Shown here in pieces: positions 53,484 to 63,507 of a DNA stretch of 64,000 nucleotides. How positions within the stretch are numbered: the first letter of the stretch is position 1; every line of letters starts with the position of its first letter. The DNA lies in contig NZ_QCYH01000002.1 in assembly GCF_003072125.1 (NCBI RefSeq), positions 186,001-250,000 on the forward strand, given 5' to 3'. The position numbers were made by a program, and so were the translations under genes. The DNA comes from Pelagivirga sediminicola. Its GTDB lineage: Bacteria; Pseudomonadota; Alphaproteobacteria; Rhodobacterales; Rhodobacteraceae. The notes under the pieces are model-generated. The model saw only the letters and a program-made list of their open reading frames with translations. It was not told the origin of the DNA and ran no database searches.

Positions 53484-54059
53484 ATGGCAAAATCTTCTGA
53501 GACCCGGCGCAAGCTGATCGACAGGACCGCACTGCATCTGTTTGCCGAACGCGGATATGCGGAGGTCTCCGTGCGCGATATCGCCCAAGCTTGCGGCATT
53601 GGCGAAAGCGCCCTTTACCGGCACATGACGTCCAAGGAAGAGCTGGCCATCCGTGTCTTTCGCGAGGCTTATCTCGGGTTCGGCGCCAGACTGCTTTCTG
53701 CCGCGCCGGATGAGGCGCCGCTCGGGACCAAGCTGGCAGCATATCTGCGCGTCATGCTCGAAGGTTTCGACGAAGATCCGGTTCTGATGCGGTTCCTGCT
53801 GATCAGTCAGCATGACACGCTCGCCAAGGCAATCACGCCCGAGGATGTCACCCCGGTTTCGATCATTCACGAGGCGTTGTCCCGTGCCGCGTCAACCGGC
53901 GAGGCCGATCTGCAGGATGTCGAAATGGCAACGGCGCTTGTCATGGGGGCGGCGCTGCAGCCGATGACCTTCATGCTGTACAAGCGTCTGCCTGCGCCCG
54001 CGATCTCCCATCATCCTGCAATTCTGGAAGGTCTGACCCGCCTTCTGGCGCTCAACTGA
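53484..54059 (+). CDS. TetR-family regulator
   Basis: A 191-residue TetR protein: the helix-turn-helix AERGYAEVSVRDIAQACGIG, then ESALYRHMTSKEELA, is complete, followed by a ligand domain with no family-specific motif. It lies just downstream of a palindromic operator and 26 bp upstream of the acyltransferase gene, in the same direction. It probably represses itself and the lipid-remodelling genes and may sense an acyl-CoA or fatty acid. Confidence 0.92.
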   Translation: MAKSSETRRKLIDRTALHLFAERGYAEVSVRDIAQACGIGESALYRHMTSKEELAIRVFREAYLGFGARLLSAAPDEAPLGTKLAAYLRVMLEGFDEDPVLMRFLLISQHDTLAKAITPEDVTPVSIIHEALSRAASTGEADLQDVEMATALVMGAALQPMTFMLYKRLPAPAISHHPAILEGLTRLLALN

Positions 54060-54085
54060 TACAACCTCCGGAAGGGGCTCGTCCA

Positions 54086-57000
54086 ATGACCGACACCAGG
54101 AACATCCGCAGCTACGTCTCCATCGTCGTCACCGCCATCCTCGGGGCGCTCAACGACAATCTGCTGAAGGCGGCGGTCATCGTCTTTGCCGCCCTCAGCG
54201 TTCCGGCCGATCAGGCGGCGACGGTCGGCCTCTTGGCAGGCGCGCTGCTGATGCTGCCCTTCGTGCTGTTTTCGGGCTGGGCCGGCATACTGGCCGACAA
54301 GGTCGAAAAGGCGACCATGATCCGCGCCGTCAAGTGGAGCGAGCTTGGCCTTGCCTGCGTGGCCACCGGCGCGATGATTTCCGGCAGTATTCCCCTGATG
54401 CTGGGTCTTGTCTTCCTGATGGGCACGCAATCGGCCTTCTTTGGCCCGCTCAAGCTGGGCTGGCTGCCCGAGCGTTTGCGCCCCGATCAACTGGTGGCTG
54501 CCAACAGCTGGCTGGATGCGGGCACGTTCCTGGCCATTCTGGCCGGGATGGTGGCGGGCGGCCTTCTGTCGGGCGCCGAGACGCTGATCTGGGTCGGCGG
54601 CGCGGCGATCCTGATCGCCATTCTCGGCGTCACCGCCGCCTATACCCTGCCCAAAGGCGCGCGCGCGGCGCCGGATCTGCCTGTGCCGGTCAATCCGCTG
54701 GCGGGAAACTGGCGCGTTCTCAAGGCGCTGTTCTCTGACGGAATCGCGGCCCGCGCCGCGATGCTGGACACGTGGTTCTGGGCTGTCGGTTCGGTCTATC
54801 TTTCAACGCTTCCGGCCTATCTGCGCCTGCGTCTGGGCGGGGATGAGACCATGCTGACAGCCGTCATGGCGCTCTTTGCAGGCGGCATCGGTGCCGGTGC
54901 GATCATGGCCAGTGTCAAGCTGCGCGGCAAGGTCAGCGCGCAGCTGGCGCTGCCCTCGGGCATCCTGATCGCTGCGGCCTCCTTTGGCCTGTCTGCCGGG
55001 TTCGACGCGCTGGAGCCGGGCAGCGGCATGGTCGGCCTGTTCGGCACCGCTCAGGGCCTGTTCGTCGTCACCAGCCTGTTCCTTGTCGCCTTCGGTGGCG
55101 GGATGTTCGCCATCCCGCTGAAGGCCCTCATTCAGTCCCGCGCCGGCCAGGATGAGCGCGCGCAGGTCATGGCCGGTTTCAACATCCTCAGCTCGCTCGG
55201 CATTGTCGGGATATCCATCCTGATGTCTCTCGGCGTCAGGGCCGGTCTTGAATTGCAGCATATCTTCCTGACGATTGCAGTGACCGCCGTTCTTGCCGTC
55301 ATTGCCGCCATAGCGTTCTTTCAACGAGAGGCGTTGCAGGGCCTTGGCCGCGCAGTCCTCTTGCCGTGGTTCCGCGTTGAAGTCGAAGGGCGCGAGCATC
55401 TGGCGACAAGCGGCCCGGTGGTGTTTGTCTCGAACCATGTCAGCTTTGCCGACGGCCCGCTGCTGTTTTCGCTGATCGACCGCGAGGTTGCGATCGCAGT
55501 CAATACCGACTGGGCCAAGGGCCCCGTTCTGTCCCGCCTTGCCGGTATCCTGGGGATCGCACCGCTTGATCCGCAAAAGCCGATGGCGGCCAAGGGGCTG
55601 GCCCAGAAGATCAATGCAGGCGGCGCCGCGCTGGTATTCCCCGAAGGGCGCATCAGCACGCATGGCGCCTTGATGAAGGTCTATCCCGGCACCGCTTGGC
55701 TGGTGGATGCCGCGCAGGCGCCGGTGGTGCCCATTCACATCGAAGGGCTGGAAAGCAGTCGGGTGACGCGCCCCATCGCCGGCATGGCCCGCCGCCTTTT
55801 CCCCAAGGTGCGCATCCGCGTTGGCGCCCCCCGCAGGCTGGACGTGCCCGTCGACATCAAGGGGCGCGCGCGCCGCGAAGTGGCGACCCGCGCCTTGCAG
55901 GACATGCTGGAGGACAGCCGTTTCGAGGCGCTGAATGCGCATCGTTCGCTGCCGCACGCGTTTCATCAGGCGCGCAAGCAGTTCGACGCGTCCGACGTGG
56001 CCATCAGCGACCCGCTCGGCACGCATCTGACGCGGCGCAAGATCGCTCTTGGCGCCGCGGCCTTCTCTGCCCTGCTGGAGGAAAAGACCGCACCGGGCGA
56101 GCATGTCGGCATCCTTCTGCCCGGCGTCGCAGCCGCTCCGGTGGTCCTCATGGGCCTGTGGCGCGCGGGCCGCGTGGCGGCGATCCTCAACCCCACGCTT
56201 GGCGCCGCGCCGATGCTTTCGGCCATCGACACGGCTGGCATTGCAAAAATCATCACCAGCAAGGATTTCGTCGAGAAGGCAGGTATTGAGGATGTCGTGC
56301 GCGAGCTTGAAAACCAAGGCTTGGAGATCCTGTGGACCGACGAGTTGAAGGCGCAGATCGGGCCGCGCCGCAAAACGCGGGCGTTCTGGGACGCGCGCCG
56401 CCCGGCGGACGTGGCACTGTCTGGTGATGAGCCGGCGGCGATCCTCTTTACCTCCGGCACCGAAGGCGCGCCCAAGGGCGTGGTGCTCAGCCACGGCAAT
56501 CTGGTCGCCAATATCGCCCAGCTGCGCGCCCGCACGGATATCGGCCCCGCAGACCGGGTTCTGTCCGCCTTGCCGCTGTTTCACAGTTTCGGCCTGACGG
56601 CGGGGGTGCTGCTGCCGCTCATGGCCGGGGCGCCGGTGATGATGTACCCGTCGCCGCTGCATTACCGCATCGTGCCCGAGGTCGCATACGGCCACAGCGC
56701 AACGCTGATCTTCGGGACCGACACGTTCCTGAACGGTTGGGGCCGCCGGGCCAGCGCCTATGATTTCAGCTCGGTGCGCGCCGCGATTGCGGGGGCCGAG
56801 CCGGTCAAGGCATCCACCCGCGCGCTGTGGTCCGAGAAGTTCGGCGTGCGCATCCTGGAGGGTTTCGGCGCGACCGAGGCCGGGCCGGTGATCGCGCTCA
56901 ACACGCCGATGGAGAACCGCAACGGCACGGTCGGGCGGGCGCTGTCGAACATCGACATGCGGCTGGAGGAGGCACCCGGCATCGAGGGGCAGCGCCTGTG

Positions 57001-57463
57001 GATCCGCGGCCCGAACGTGATGGCGGGCTACCTGCTATCCGGCACGAAAGGCGTTCTTCATGCGCCCGAGGGGGGCTGGTATGACACCGGCGACATCGTC
57101 TCGCGGGACGCGGACGGGTTCATCCGCATCGTTGGCCGGGCCAAGCGCTTTGCCAAGGTCGGCGGCGAGATGGTCTCGCTCGCCGCTGCCGAGGCGCTCG
57201 CGGCCGAGATCTGGCCCGACGCCCATGTCGCGGCCATGTCGCTGCCCGACGCGCGCAAGGGCGAGAAGGTGATCCTTGTCACCACGCAAGTGGGCGCGGA
57301 GCGCAAGGCTCTGTCGGCCGCGGCCAAGGAGCGCGGCATCGCCGAAATCACCGTGCCGTCAGAGGTGGTGGTGATGGAACGCATCCCGCTTCTGGCATCG
57401 GGCAAGACGGATTATCCGGCGCTCGGTGCGGCCCTGAAAAGCGCCGAGGAAAAGGTGGCGTGA
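54086..57463 (+). CDS. Lysophospholipid transporter/acyltransferase/acyl-ACP synthetase fusion
   Basis: An 1125-residue protein with three units. Residues about 1-410 form an MFS transporter of the LplT type (start TAILGALNDNLLKAAVIVFA). Residues about 420-620 form a PlsC-like acyltransferase with HxxxxD in SNHVSFADGP (near 450) and FPEGRIS. Residues about 640-1120 form an AMP-dependent acyl-ACP synthetase with the P-loop ILFTSGTEGAPKGVVLSHGN near 788 and YDTGDIVSRDADGFIRIVGR near 995. Separately, LplT and Aas import lysophospholipids and reacylate them. The fusion puts import, acyl activation and transfer in one chain. It lies behind the TetR gene. Confidence 0.92.
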   Translation: MTDTRNIRSYVSIVVTAILGALNDNLLKAAVIVFAALSVPADQAATVGLLAGALLMLPFVLFSGWAGILADKVEKATMIRAVKWSELGLACVATGAMISGSIPLMLGLVFLMGTQSAFFGPLKLGWLPERLRPDQLVAANSWLDAGTFLAILAGMVAGGLLSGAETLIWVGGAAILIAILGVTAAYTLPKGARAAPDLPVPVNPLAGNWRVLKALFSDGIAARAAMLDTWFWAVGSVYLSTLPAYLRLRLGGDETMLTAVMALFAGGIGAGAIMASVKLRGKVSAQLALPSGILIAAASFGLSAGFDALEPGSGMVGLFGTAQGLFVVTSLFLVAFGGGMFAIPLKALIQSRAGQDERAQVMAGFNILSSLGIVGISILMSLGVRAGLELQHIFLTIAVTAVLAVIAAIAFFQREALQGLGRAVLLPWFRVEVEGREHLATSGPVVFVSNHVSFADGPLLFSLIDREVAIAVNTDWAKGPVLSRLAGILGIAPLDPQKPMAAKGLAQKINAGGAALVFPEGRISTHGALMKVYPGTAWLVDAAQAPVVPIHIEGLESSRVTRPIAGMARRLFPKVRIRVGAPRRLDVPVDIKGRARREVATRALQDMLEDSRFEALNAHRSLPHAFHQARKQFDASDVAISDPLGTHLTRRKIALGAAAFSALLEEKTAPGEHVGILLPGVAAAPVVLMGLWRAGRVAAILNPTLGAAPMLSAIDTAGIAKIITSKDFVEKAGIEDVVRELENQGLEILWTDELKAQIGPRRKTRAFWDARRPADVALSGDEPAAILFTSGTEGAPKGVVLSHGNLVANIAQLRARTDIGPADRVLSALPLFHSFGLTAGVLLPLMAGAPVMMYPSPLHYRIVPEVAYGHSATLIFGTDTFLNGWGRRASAYDFSSVRAAIAGAEPVKASTRALWSEKFGVRILEGFGATEAGPVIALNTPMENRNGTVGRALSNIDMRLEEAPGIEGQRLWIRGPNVMAGYLLSGTKGVLHAPEGGWYDTGDIVSRDADGFIRIVGRAKRFAKVGGEMVSLAAAEALAAEIWPDAHVAAMSLPDARKGEKVILVTTQVGAERKALSAAAKERGIAEITVPSEVVVMERIPLLASGKTDYPALGAALKSAEEKVA

Positions 57464-57559
57464 CGCCCCGCACCGCAGCCCGGTCCACACGAAACCAGTG
57501 ACGCCGCCGCGCGCTTTTTCCAAGCCAGCCCGCGCTCTTCGAGCCAAAGGATAGATGCC

Positions 57560-60316
57560 ATGTTGACGCTTTTGACGGTACTCGGGCTCTGCCTCGCCGC
57601 GATCCCTCTGGCCGTGATTTACCTACTGGTCCGGCAATCGCGGATCGTGCGGGATCTTGAGGCGCTGAAGGCGGAGCTTGCCGCGATGAGGGCAGGGGCC
57701 GCGCCGCAGGCCCCCGCGCCCAGCGTTGCCGCCCCGAACCCGTGGGTCGCGCTCAAGGCCAAAGAAGAAGCGTCGCGGTCCAAACCCGAAGAACCGCCCG
57801 CCAAGGCGGCGCCCGAGCCCGCGGACCCGCACCCGCCCGCAGAGGCCGTGCAGGCCGCAAGCGCCGAGCAGGACGTCCTGCCACCGCGCGCCGTGGTGTT
57901 TCGCCGCGAGCGGCTTGCCGAGCTTGGCACATGGCTGCGTGAGAACTGGTTTCTGGCGATTGCCGCCCTCTCGCTGGCGCTTGCCGGCGTCTTCCTTGTG
58001 CAATACGGCGCCGAGAACGGCCTTCTCAGCCCGGCCTTGCGGGTAAGCGCCGCCATCGCGCTGGGCCTTGGCCTGATCGCCCTGGGCGAGCGCGTGCGCA
58101 GGCGGTCGGGCGACCAAAGCGGCATGACGGCCTTTTTGCCCTCCGCGCTGTCGGGGGCGGGGCTGGTGTGCATGTTCGCGGGCATCCTTGCGGCCCGGCA
58201 GCTCTACGGGCTCATCGGCCCCGAGACGGCCTTTGCCGGGCTGGTGGCGACGGGCGCGCTGGCGCTGGTCCTTGGCTGGTTCTACGGGCCATTGCTCAGC
58301 TCGGTCGGCATCCTCGGCGCGATGGCCGCGCCGTTCCTTGTGGGCGGCGACGCGTCCGGGCCGACCATCCTCTTTGCCTATTTCGCACTTGTGACCGTGG
58401 TCGGCCTCGGTATCGATGCGGCGCGCAGATGGGCGTGGGTGTCGGTGCTGTCGCTCATCCTCGGATTTGGTGCCGGCACGCTTTTGCATCTGGTCGCGGG
58501 GGGCGACATCGCGTTCCTGATCTTTGCCGTCACCCTTGTGATCGCCAGCATCGCCATTCCGGAACAAACGCTTATGCCGCGTCATCGCGGCGCGATGGTC
58601 AGCGAAAGCCTTGCGCTGCAATCGTCCGGCAAGGGATCAACCATCTGGCCCGAATTCCCCACGCGCCTTGCCGCCGGGGCGACGGTGGCGGCGACCCTCA
58701 TCGCCGTGTTGCTTGCCCCCGCTGCGTTCTGGCCCGCGGTGATCACGCTTGGCCTGCTGTTTCTGGCCATCACCGTCTGGGCCCGGCGGGCGGATGCGCT
58801 CAGCGATCTGGCGGCGGTGCCGGCCGCGGGCTATCTGCTGCTGCTGTGGCTGGTGCCGGAGAGCGGCGCGCCGGTTTTCGAGAGATTCGCAGGCTGGAGC
58901 GCCCCGACCGCCCAGGCGGGGCTGCCGGTGCTTGCGATGTTGCTGCTGGCAGGGGGCGTCGCCGGCAGCGCCGTCGCCGCATGGCGCAGCCTGCGCGGCG
59001 CGCCTTATCCCGTCGCATGGACGACCGGCGCCGCGGTCTTTGCGCCTGTGGTTACTGAAATCGTCGATCTGCGCTGGGCCCCCTCTGCGGTGATCGGGGC
59101 CGAGTTCTGGGCGCTGCACGTGTTGGCCATTGCCGCCGTGATGACCCTTCTGGCCGAGCGGCACGCGCGCGTTGCCGAAAGCCGCGATCTGCGCGTGTCG
59201 CTTCTGGCGCTGGCGGCGCTGAGCATGGTCACGCTGGCGCTCTTTACCGTCCTTGTCGGCACGGCCCTGACCATCGCCCTGGCGGTGATGGCCGTGCTGG
59301 CGGTGGGGCTGGACCGGCGGTTCGGGCTGCCGCAACTGGCGCCCTTCATCCTCATCGGCGTTGCGGTGACGGTCTGGAGACTTGTCGCCGAGCCGGGCGC
59401 CCCATGGGCCATGCGCGCGGATCTTTGGGAGGTGTCGATCAGCTATATCCTGCCCTTCGCGGCCTTTGTGGTTGGCTGGGCTGTGGCGCGGGGGCAGGGC
59501 CGCACGATTCCGGCGCTGGCGCTGGAGACGGCGCTTTGGATCATCGCCGGCACCTTCGCCTGCGTGGTGATCGGCCGGATGCTGCCCGATGGGCAGTCCT
59601 TTCTGGGCCTGCCGCCTTATTGGGAAGCGTCGCTTTACGGCAGTGTGTGGCTGATCGCGGCCTGCGGGCAGTTGAACCTGCTGCGGCGGACGGGGCCGCT
59701 GCGCCGGGTGCATTTCGCCCTGGCGGGTCTTTTCGGCGCTCTGGCCGCGATCTGCATCGGCGCGGCGGTCGTTCTGTTCAGCCCGCTTGTCACCAGCACG
59801 CCGGTGCACGGGCCGCTGATCTTCGACACGCTGATGGTGGCATACGGGGTGCCCGCGCTGCTGATGGTGCTGGCATGGCGGCTTTTGCGCCATCTGGACG
59901 CGCGGCTGCGGGCCGGGTTCCTCTGGACGGGCGCCGCGCTGGGCGCGCTCTGTGTGGGGTTGGAGATCCGGCATTTCTGGCGCGGCGACGTTTTGTCCGT
60001 GCCGGGCACCACGCCCCCCGAGCTTTACAGCTATACCGTGGCGTTGATGGCGGCCTCGGCCCTGTTGATGCTGGGGGCCGTGCGGCGCCGGTCCAGGGCG
60101 CTTCGGCGCCTTGCGCTGATCGGCGTGGGGCTGAGCATCGCCAAGGTGTTTCTGATCGACATGGGCAGCCTGACCGGCCTGATCCGCGTCTTTGCGTTTC
60201 TCGGTCTGGGCCTGTCATTGGTCGCCCTGGCGTGGATCGACCGCTGGATCACGGCCGCATGGGGGCCGGAGGATACACCGCAGGAGCAAGAATCCGGCGG
60301 CGGCGGCGCGGTGTGA
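57560..60316 (+). CDS. DUF2339 multi-span membrane protein
   Basis: A 918-residue protein with a short N-terminal span (LLTVLGLCLAAIPLAVIYLL), a coiled-coil-like segment (RIVRDLEALKAELAAMRAGA), a Pro/Ala/Glu-rich linker (residues about 53-110) and then more than 20 hydrophobic segments. This is the DUF2339 architecture. The function of the family is unknown. It follows the acyltransferase by about 100 bp in the same direction and may be linked to envelope lipids. The end is rich in Glu and Gly (GPEDTPQEQESGGGG). Confidence 0.85.
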   Translation: MLTLLTVLGLCLAAIPLAVIYLLVRQSRIVRDLEALKAELAAMRAGAAPQAPAPSVAAPNPWVALKAKEEASRSKPEEPPAKAAPEPADPHPPAEAVQAASAEQDVLPPRAVVFRRERLAELGTWLRENWFLAIAALSLALAGVFLVQYGAENGLLSPALRVSAAIALGLGLIALGERVRRRSGDQSGMTAFLPSALSGAGLVCMFAGILAARQLYGLIGPETAFAGLVATGALALVLGWFYGPLLSSVGILGAMAAPFLVGGDASGPTILFAYFALVTVVGLGIDAARRWAWVSVLSLILGFGAGTLLHLVAGGDIAFLIFAVTLVIASIAIPEQTLMPRHRGAMVSESLALQSSGKGSTIWPEFPTRLAAGATVAATLIAVLLAPAAFWPAVITLGLLFLAITVWARRADALSDLAAVPAAGYLLLLWLVPESGAPVFERFAGWSAPTAQAGLPVLAMLLLAGGVAGSAVAAWRSLRGAPYPVAWTTGAAVFAPVVTEIVDLRWAPSAVIGAEFWALHVLAIAAVMTLLAERHARVAESRDLRVSLLALAALSMVTLALFTVLVGTALTIALAVMAVLAVGLDRRFGLPQLAPFILIGVAVTVWRLVAEPGAPWAMRADLWEVSISYILPFAAFVVGWAVARGQGRTIPALALETALWIIAGTFACVVIGRMLPDGQSFLGLPPYWEASLYGSVWLIAACGQLNLLRRTGPLRRVHFALAGLFGALAAICIGAAVVLFSPLVTSTPVHGPLIFDTLMVAYGVPALLMVLAWRLLRHLDARLRAGFLWTGAALGALCVGLEIRHFWRGDVLSVPGTTPPELYSYTVALMAASALLMLGAVRRRSRALRRLALIGVGLSIAKVFLIDMGSLTGLIRVFAFLGLGLSLVALAWIDRWITAAWGPEDTPQEQESGGGGAV

Positions 60317-60336
60317 TCACGCCATTGCCGCGGCCG

Positions 60337-62154
60337 TCAAAGTGGAAAGAACACGCTGATCGCGAAGGACGAGGTCAGTCCGACCATCAGGTTCATCGGC
60401 ACGCCGATCTTCAGAAAATCGGTAAAGCGATAGTTGCCTGCCCCATAGACCAGCGTGTTGGTCTGATAGCCGATCGGAGTGGCAAAGCTGGCGCTGGCCG
60501 CGATCATCACGGCGACGGCCAGCGGGCGCGGATCGACCCCCAGCTGCGCGGCCAGCGCGATGACGATCGGCGTGAACACCACGGCGACGGCGTTGTTGGT
60601 GACGGTCTCGGTCAGGATCGAGGCGGTGAAATACACCGCAAGCAGCGTCAGGAACGGCGGCAGCCCTGTCAGCAGCGGGGTCAGCATGCCCACGATCAGC
60701 TCGACCGCGCCGGTATGCTCCAGCCCGGCACCGATGATCAGCATGGCAAAGATCAGCACAAGGATCGACCCGTCGATGGATTGCCACGCCTCGTCGCTGT
60801 CGATGCAGCGCAGCAGCAGGATCGCGGCCACGGCGACCAGCGCCAGAATGCCGATGGGCATGACGTTGAGCGCCGCAAGAACCACGATGCCCAGCAGCGC
60901 GAGCACCGCGATGGGCGCCTGCCTGCGGCGATAGGCACGGCCCGACGGCTCGGTGACCGACGCCACGTCGCCGATTTCGGCCAGCGCCCGAAAGCCGCTG
61001 GCCGGTCCTTCCAGCAGCAGCTTGTCCGCCGCGCGCAGGCGCACGCTGGACAGATCGGCCCCGGCGATATGGCCTTGGCGGAATGCGCCCATGACCCGCA
61101 CGCCCGCGTTGCGCCCCAGCGCCAGTTCGGCAATGCTGCGCCCGACGGTGTGGCGCGTGGGGGTCACGATGGCTTCGGCGGTCAGCAGCTCCGCATCGGG
61201 ATCGGGCTCGGACGTGCGCCGCATCCCGACGCGCAGGCCCGGATCCTCGGCAAAGGTCAGCAGCTCGGATGTGGTTGTCACGACGATGACCGCGTCGCCC
61301 TTTTGCAGAACACATGCGTCCAGATCGCTGCGGCTAATCTTGCCGCCACGCTTGACGCCCCGGACCTGCACGCCGTCACGCTCGAAATCGGCAATCTCGC
61401 CCAGCGGGATATCGATATGGGAATAGTCCTCCAGAATCGTGATCTCGGACAGGAACCGGGTTTCCCTGTCGCCGCCCGCGCCGCCGTCGGTCTTGCGGTG
61501 CGGCAAAAGCCACCGTCCGAGGATCAGCAGCGTCGCGCTGCCCACGGCGGTGGCGGCCAGCCCGACGGGCGCGATCTCGAAGATCGAGAAGGGCTCCATC
61601 CCGTTCTCGCGCGCGATGCCGTCGACGATGATGTTGGTGGAGGTGCCGATCAGCGTGCAGGTGCCGCCGAGGATCGCCATGTAGGACAGCGGGATCAGCA
61701 GCCGCGTCGGCGCCAGCTTCAGGCTGTTCGCCAGCCGTATGACCACCGGGATCAGCACCAGGACGACAGGCGTGTTGTTCATGAAGGCCGAGGCCGCGAC
61801 CGCCGCGACCAGAAACACGGCGATGGCCAGAACGGGCCGGTCCTGCGCACGCGTGACCACGAGGTTGGCCAGCGCATCCAGCACACCGGTCCGCACCAGC
61901 GCGCCCGAGACGATGAACATCGCGCCGATCGTGATGGGCGCCGAGTTGGAAAAGACCCCCATGACCTGATCGTGCGGCACAAGGCCCAGCACGATGTAAA
62001 GCGCGGCAGCCCCGGAGGCGATGACCTCGGGCGGGAATTTCTCCAGCGTGAACGCCACGAAGAGGAGCAGCAGGATCCCAAGCGCGAGATAAGGGGCGTT
62101 CTGCCCGATAAGGTCGATCATCGCGGCCGCCCTGTCCGTGTGTTCAGCCCCCAT
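60337..62154 (-). CDS. SLC13-family permease with TrkA-C domains
   Basis: A 605-residue permease of the divalent anion:Na+ symporter type. Hydrophobic halves flank a soluble middle (residues about 215-370) with two TrkA-C (RCK_C) regulatory domains. Conserved repeats ALVRTGVLDALANLVV and FMNNTPVVLVLIPVVI (first half), and the matching TETVTNNAVAVVFTPIVIAL (second half), give the SNT/NNT signature. Such proteins import sulfate, phosphate or dicarboxylates. The start is ATG 62154 or, with the first helix closer, ATG 62121. Convergent with the DUF2339 gene. Confidence 0.88.
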   Translation of the reverse strand: MGAEHTDRAAAMIDLIGQNAPYLALGILLLLFVAFTLEKFPPEVIASGAAALYIVLGLVPHDQVMGVFSNSAPITIGAMFIVSGALVRTGVLDALANLVVTRAQDRPVLAIAVFLVAAVAASAFMNNTPVVLVLIPVVIRLANSLKLAPTRLLIPLSYMAILGGTCTLIGTSTNIIVDGIARENGMEPFSIFEIAPVGLAATAVGSATLLILGRWLLPHRKTDGGAGGDRETRFLSEITILEDYSHIDIPLGEIADFERDGVQVRGVKRGGKISRSDLDACVLQKGDAVIVVTTTSELLTFAEDPGLRVGMRRTSEPDPDAELLTAEAIVTPTRHTVGRSIAELALGRNAGVRVMGAFRQGHIAGADLSSVRLRAADKLLLEGPASGFRALAEIGDVASVTEPSGRAYRRRQAPIAVLALLGIVVLAALNVMPIGILALVAVAAILLLRCIDSDEAWQSIDGSILVLIFAMLIIGAGLEHTGAVELIVGMLTPLLTGLPPFLTLLAVYFTASILTETVTNNAVAVVFTPIVIALAAQLGVDPRPLAVAVMIAASASFATPIGYQTNTLVYGAGNYRFTDFLKIGVPMNLMVGLTSSFAISVFFPL

Positions 62155-62219
62155 GCGATCTGCGTGTGTCGGTCATGCCCTTGCCTTTCCATTGCCGTGA
62201 TGCCGCGTCCGCTGCGAGG

Positions 62220-63197
62220 TCAGCCCGCCCGCCCGTGCGGCTCGGTCCAGTCGATCACCGGGTTGATCGGGATGATCCTGTGCGGATTTATCGTCTCGTG
62301 GCTGTAGTGATAATGGCGCACGATGTGGTCGAAATGCACCGTTTCCGAGACGCCGGGCCATTGAAACATCTCGCGCGTCCACGCCCAGAGGTTCGGATAT
62401 TCCCGTATCCACGTGCGGTTGCACTTGAAATGCGTGTGATAGACCAGATCGAAGCGCACCATCGTGGTGAAGAGCCTCCAGTCCGCCTCTGTCAGCCGGT
62501 CGCCGGTCAGATAGCGGGTCCGGCCCAGTCTCCCCTCGATCCAGTCCAGACTGTCGAAGAGCGCATGGACCGCCTCGTCATACGCCTCTTGCGATGTTGC
62601 GAAACCGGCCTTGTAGACGCCGTTGTTGACCGTGTCATAGACCCGCGCGTTGACCTCGTCGATCGCCGGGCGCAGTTCTTCGGGATAATAATCGTCGTGA
62701 TTTCCGGCCAACGCGTCGAAGGCCGAATTGAACATCCGGATGATCTCGGCGCTCTCGTTGGAGACGATGGTTTCGCGCGACTTGTCCCAAAGCACCGGCA
62801 CCGTGACCCGGCCCGAGGCCGCGGGATCGGCCCGCAGGTAGATGTCACGCAAAAAGCGCGCACCATACAGATCGTCACCCGTCGCGCCGGGGAAATCGGT
62901 GTTGAACTCCCAGCCTTCCGACAGCATGTCAGGATGGACCGCCGAGACGCCGATATGCGGCGCAAGCCCTTTGAGCGCGCGAAAGATCAGCGTGCGGTGC
63001 GCCCATGGGCAGGCATGGCTGACATAAAGGTGATAGCGCCCGCTTTCGGGTTCAAAGCCGCCATCGCCCGTCGGCCCCGGCGCGCCGTCCGGCATGACCC
63101 AGTTGCGCCACTGCGTCTCGCCGCGCTCGAAGCGGCCGCCGCTGCTTTCGGTGTCATACCATTGGTCGCGCCATTCGCCATCAACCAGAACGCCCAT
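62220..63197 (-). CDS. Glutathionyl-hydroquinone reductase, second copy
   Basis: A 325-residue paralogue of the enzyme at 38360, starting MGVLVDGEWRDQWYDTESSG. The catalytic Cys63 lies in SHACPWAHRT, and SNESAEIIRMFNSAFDAL and RYLTGDRLTEADWRLFTTMV are conserved. An AGGAGA lies upstream of the ATG at 63197. It is not in the quinone cluster, so the two copies are probably regulated differently. Confidence 0.92.
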   Translation of the reverse strand: MGVLVDGEWRDQWYDTESSGGRFERGETQWRNWVMPDGAPGPTGDGGFEPESGRYHLYVSHACPWAHRTLIFRALKGLAPHIGVSAVHPDMLSEGWEFNTDFPGATGDDLYGARFLRDIYLRADPAASGRVTVPVLWDKSRETIVSNESAEIIRMFNSAFDALAGNHDDYYPEELRPAIDEVNARVYDTVNNGVYKAGFATSQEAYDEAVHALFDSLDWIEGRLGRTRYLTGDRLTEADWRLFTTMVRFDLVYHTHFKCNRTWIREYPNLWAWTREMFQWPGVSETVHFDHIVRHYHYSHETINPHRIIPINPVIDWTEPHGRAG

Positions 63198-63446
63198 GCT
63201 CGTCTTCTCCTGTCCGGGTTCCCAGAACGCCGTGCCACTCGTTCGGAAAGTAATCTCGTCCGGCCCCTGCCGCGCCGTGGCAGATGACCTGCATGCGCGC
63301 GATTGGCCTTGATCCGTGCGTGGCAAATTCAGCTACCTTCAAACAGAGGATCATCTCTCATCGTCATCAATGGCAAGGGAATTATGCCGCCAAAGTCGCG
63401 GGCAGACCGGCCGCCTGCAACCACCCGGCGCCGCAGTCGCGCAAAT

Positions 63447-63471
63447 GGGCGGGAGCCATCCGCTCCCGCCC
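63447..63471 (-). terminator. Stem-loop downstream of the CHRD gene
   Basis: GGGCGGGAGC (63447-63456) pairs perfectly with GCTCCCGCCC (63462-63471) around a 5-base loop. On the minus strand it follows the CHRD stop by 37 bp and is followed by ATTT, a weak T run. The rest of the 310-bp gap to the hydroquinone reductase gene shows no gene. Confidence 0.6.
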
Positions 63472-63507
63472 GCTTGCTATCGCTTGGCCGCAAGATGCGG
63501 CGCCTTG

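Noticed and set aside
59404..62307. Plus-strand open frame of 967 codons
   Set aside because: It runs out of frame through the end of the DUF2339 gene and antisense through the SLC13 gene; no family resemblance.
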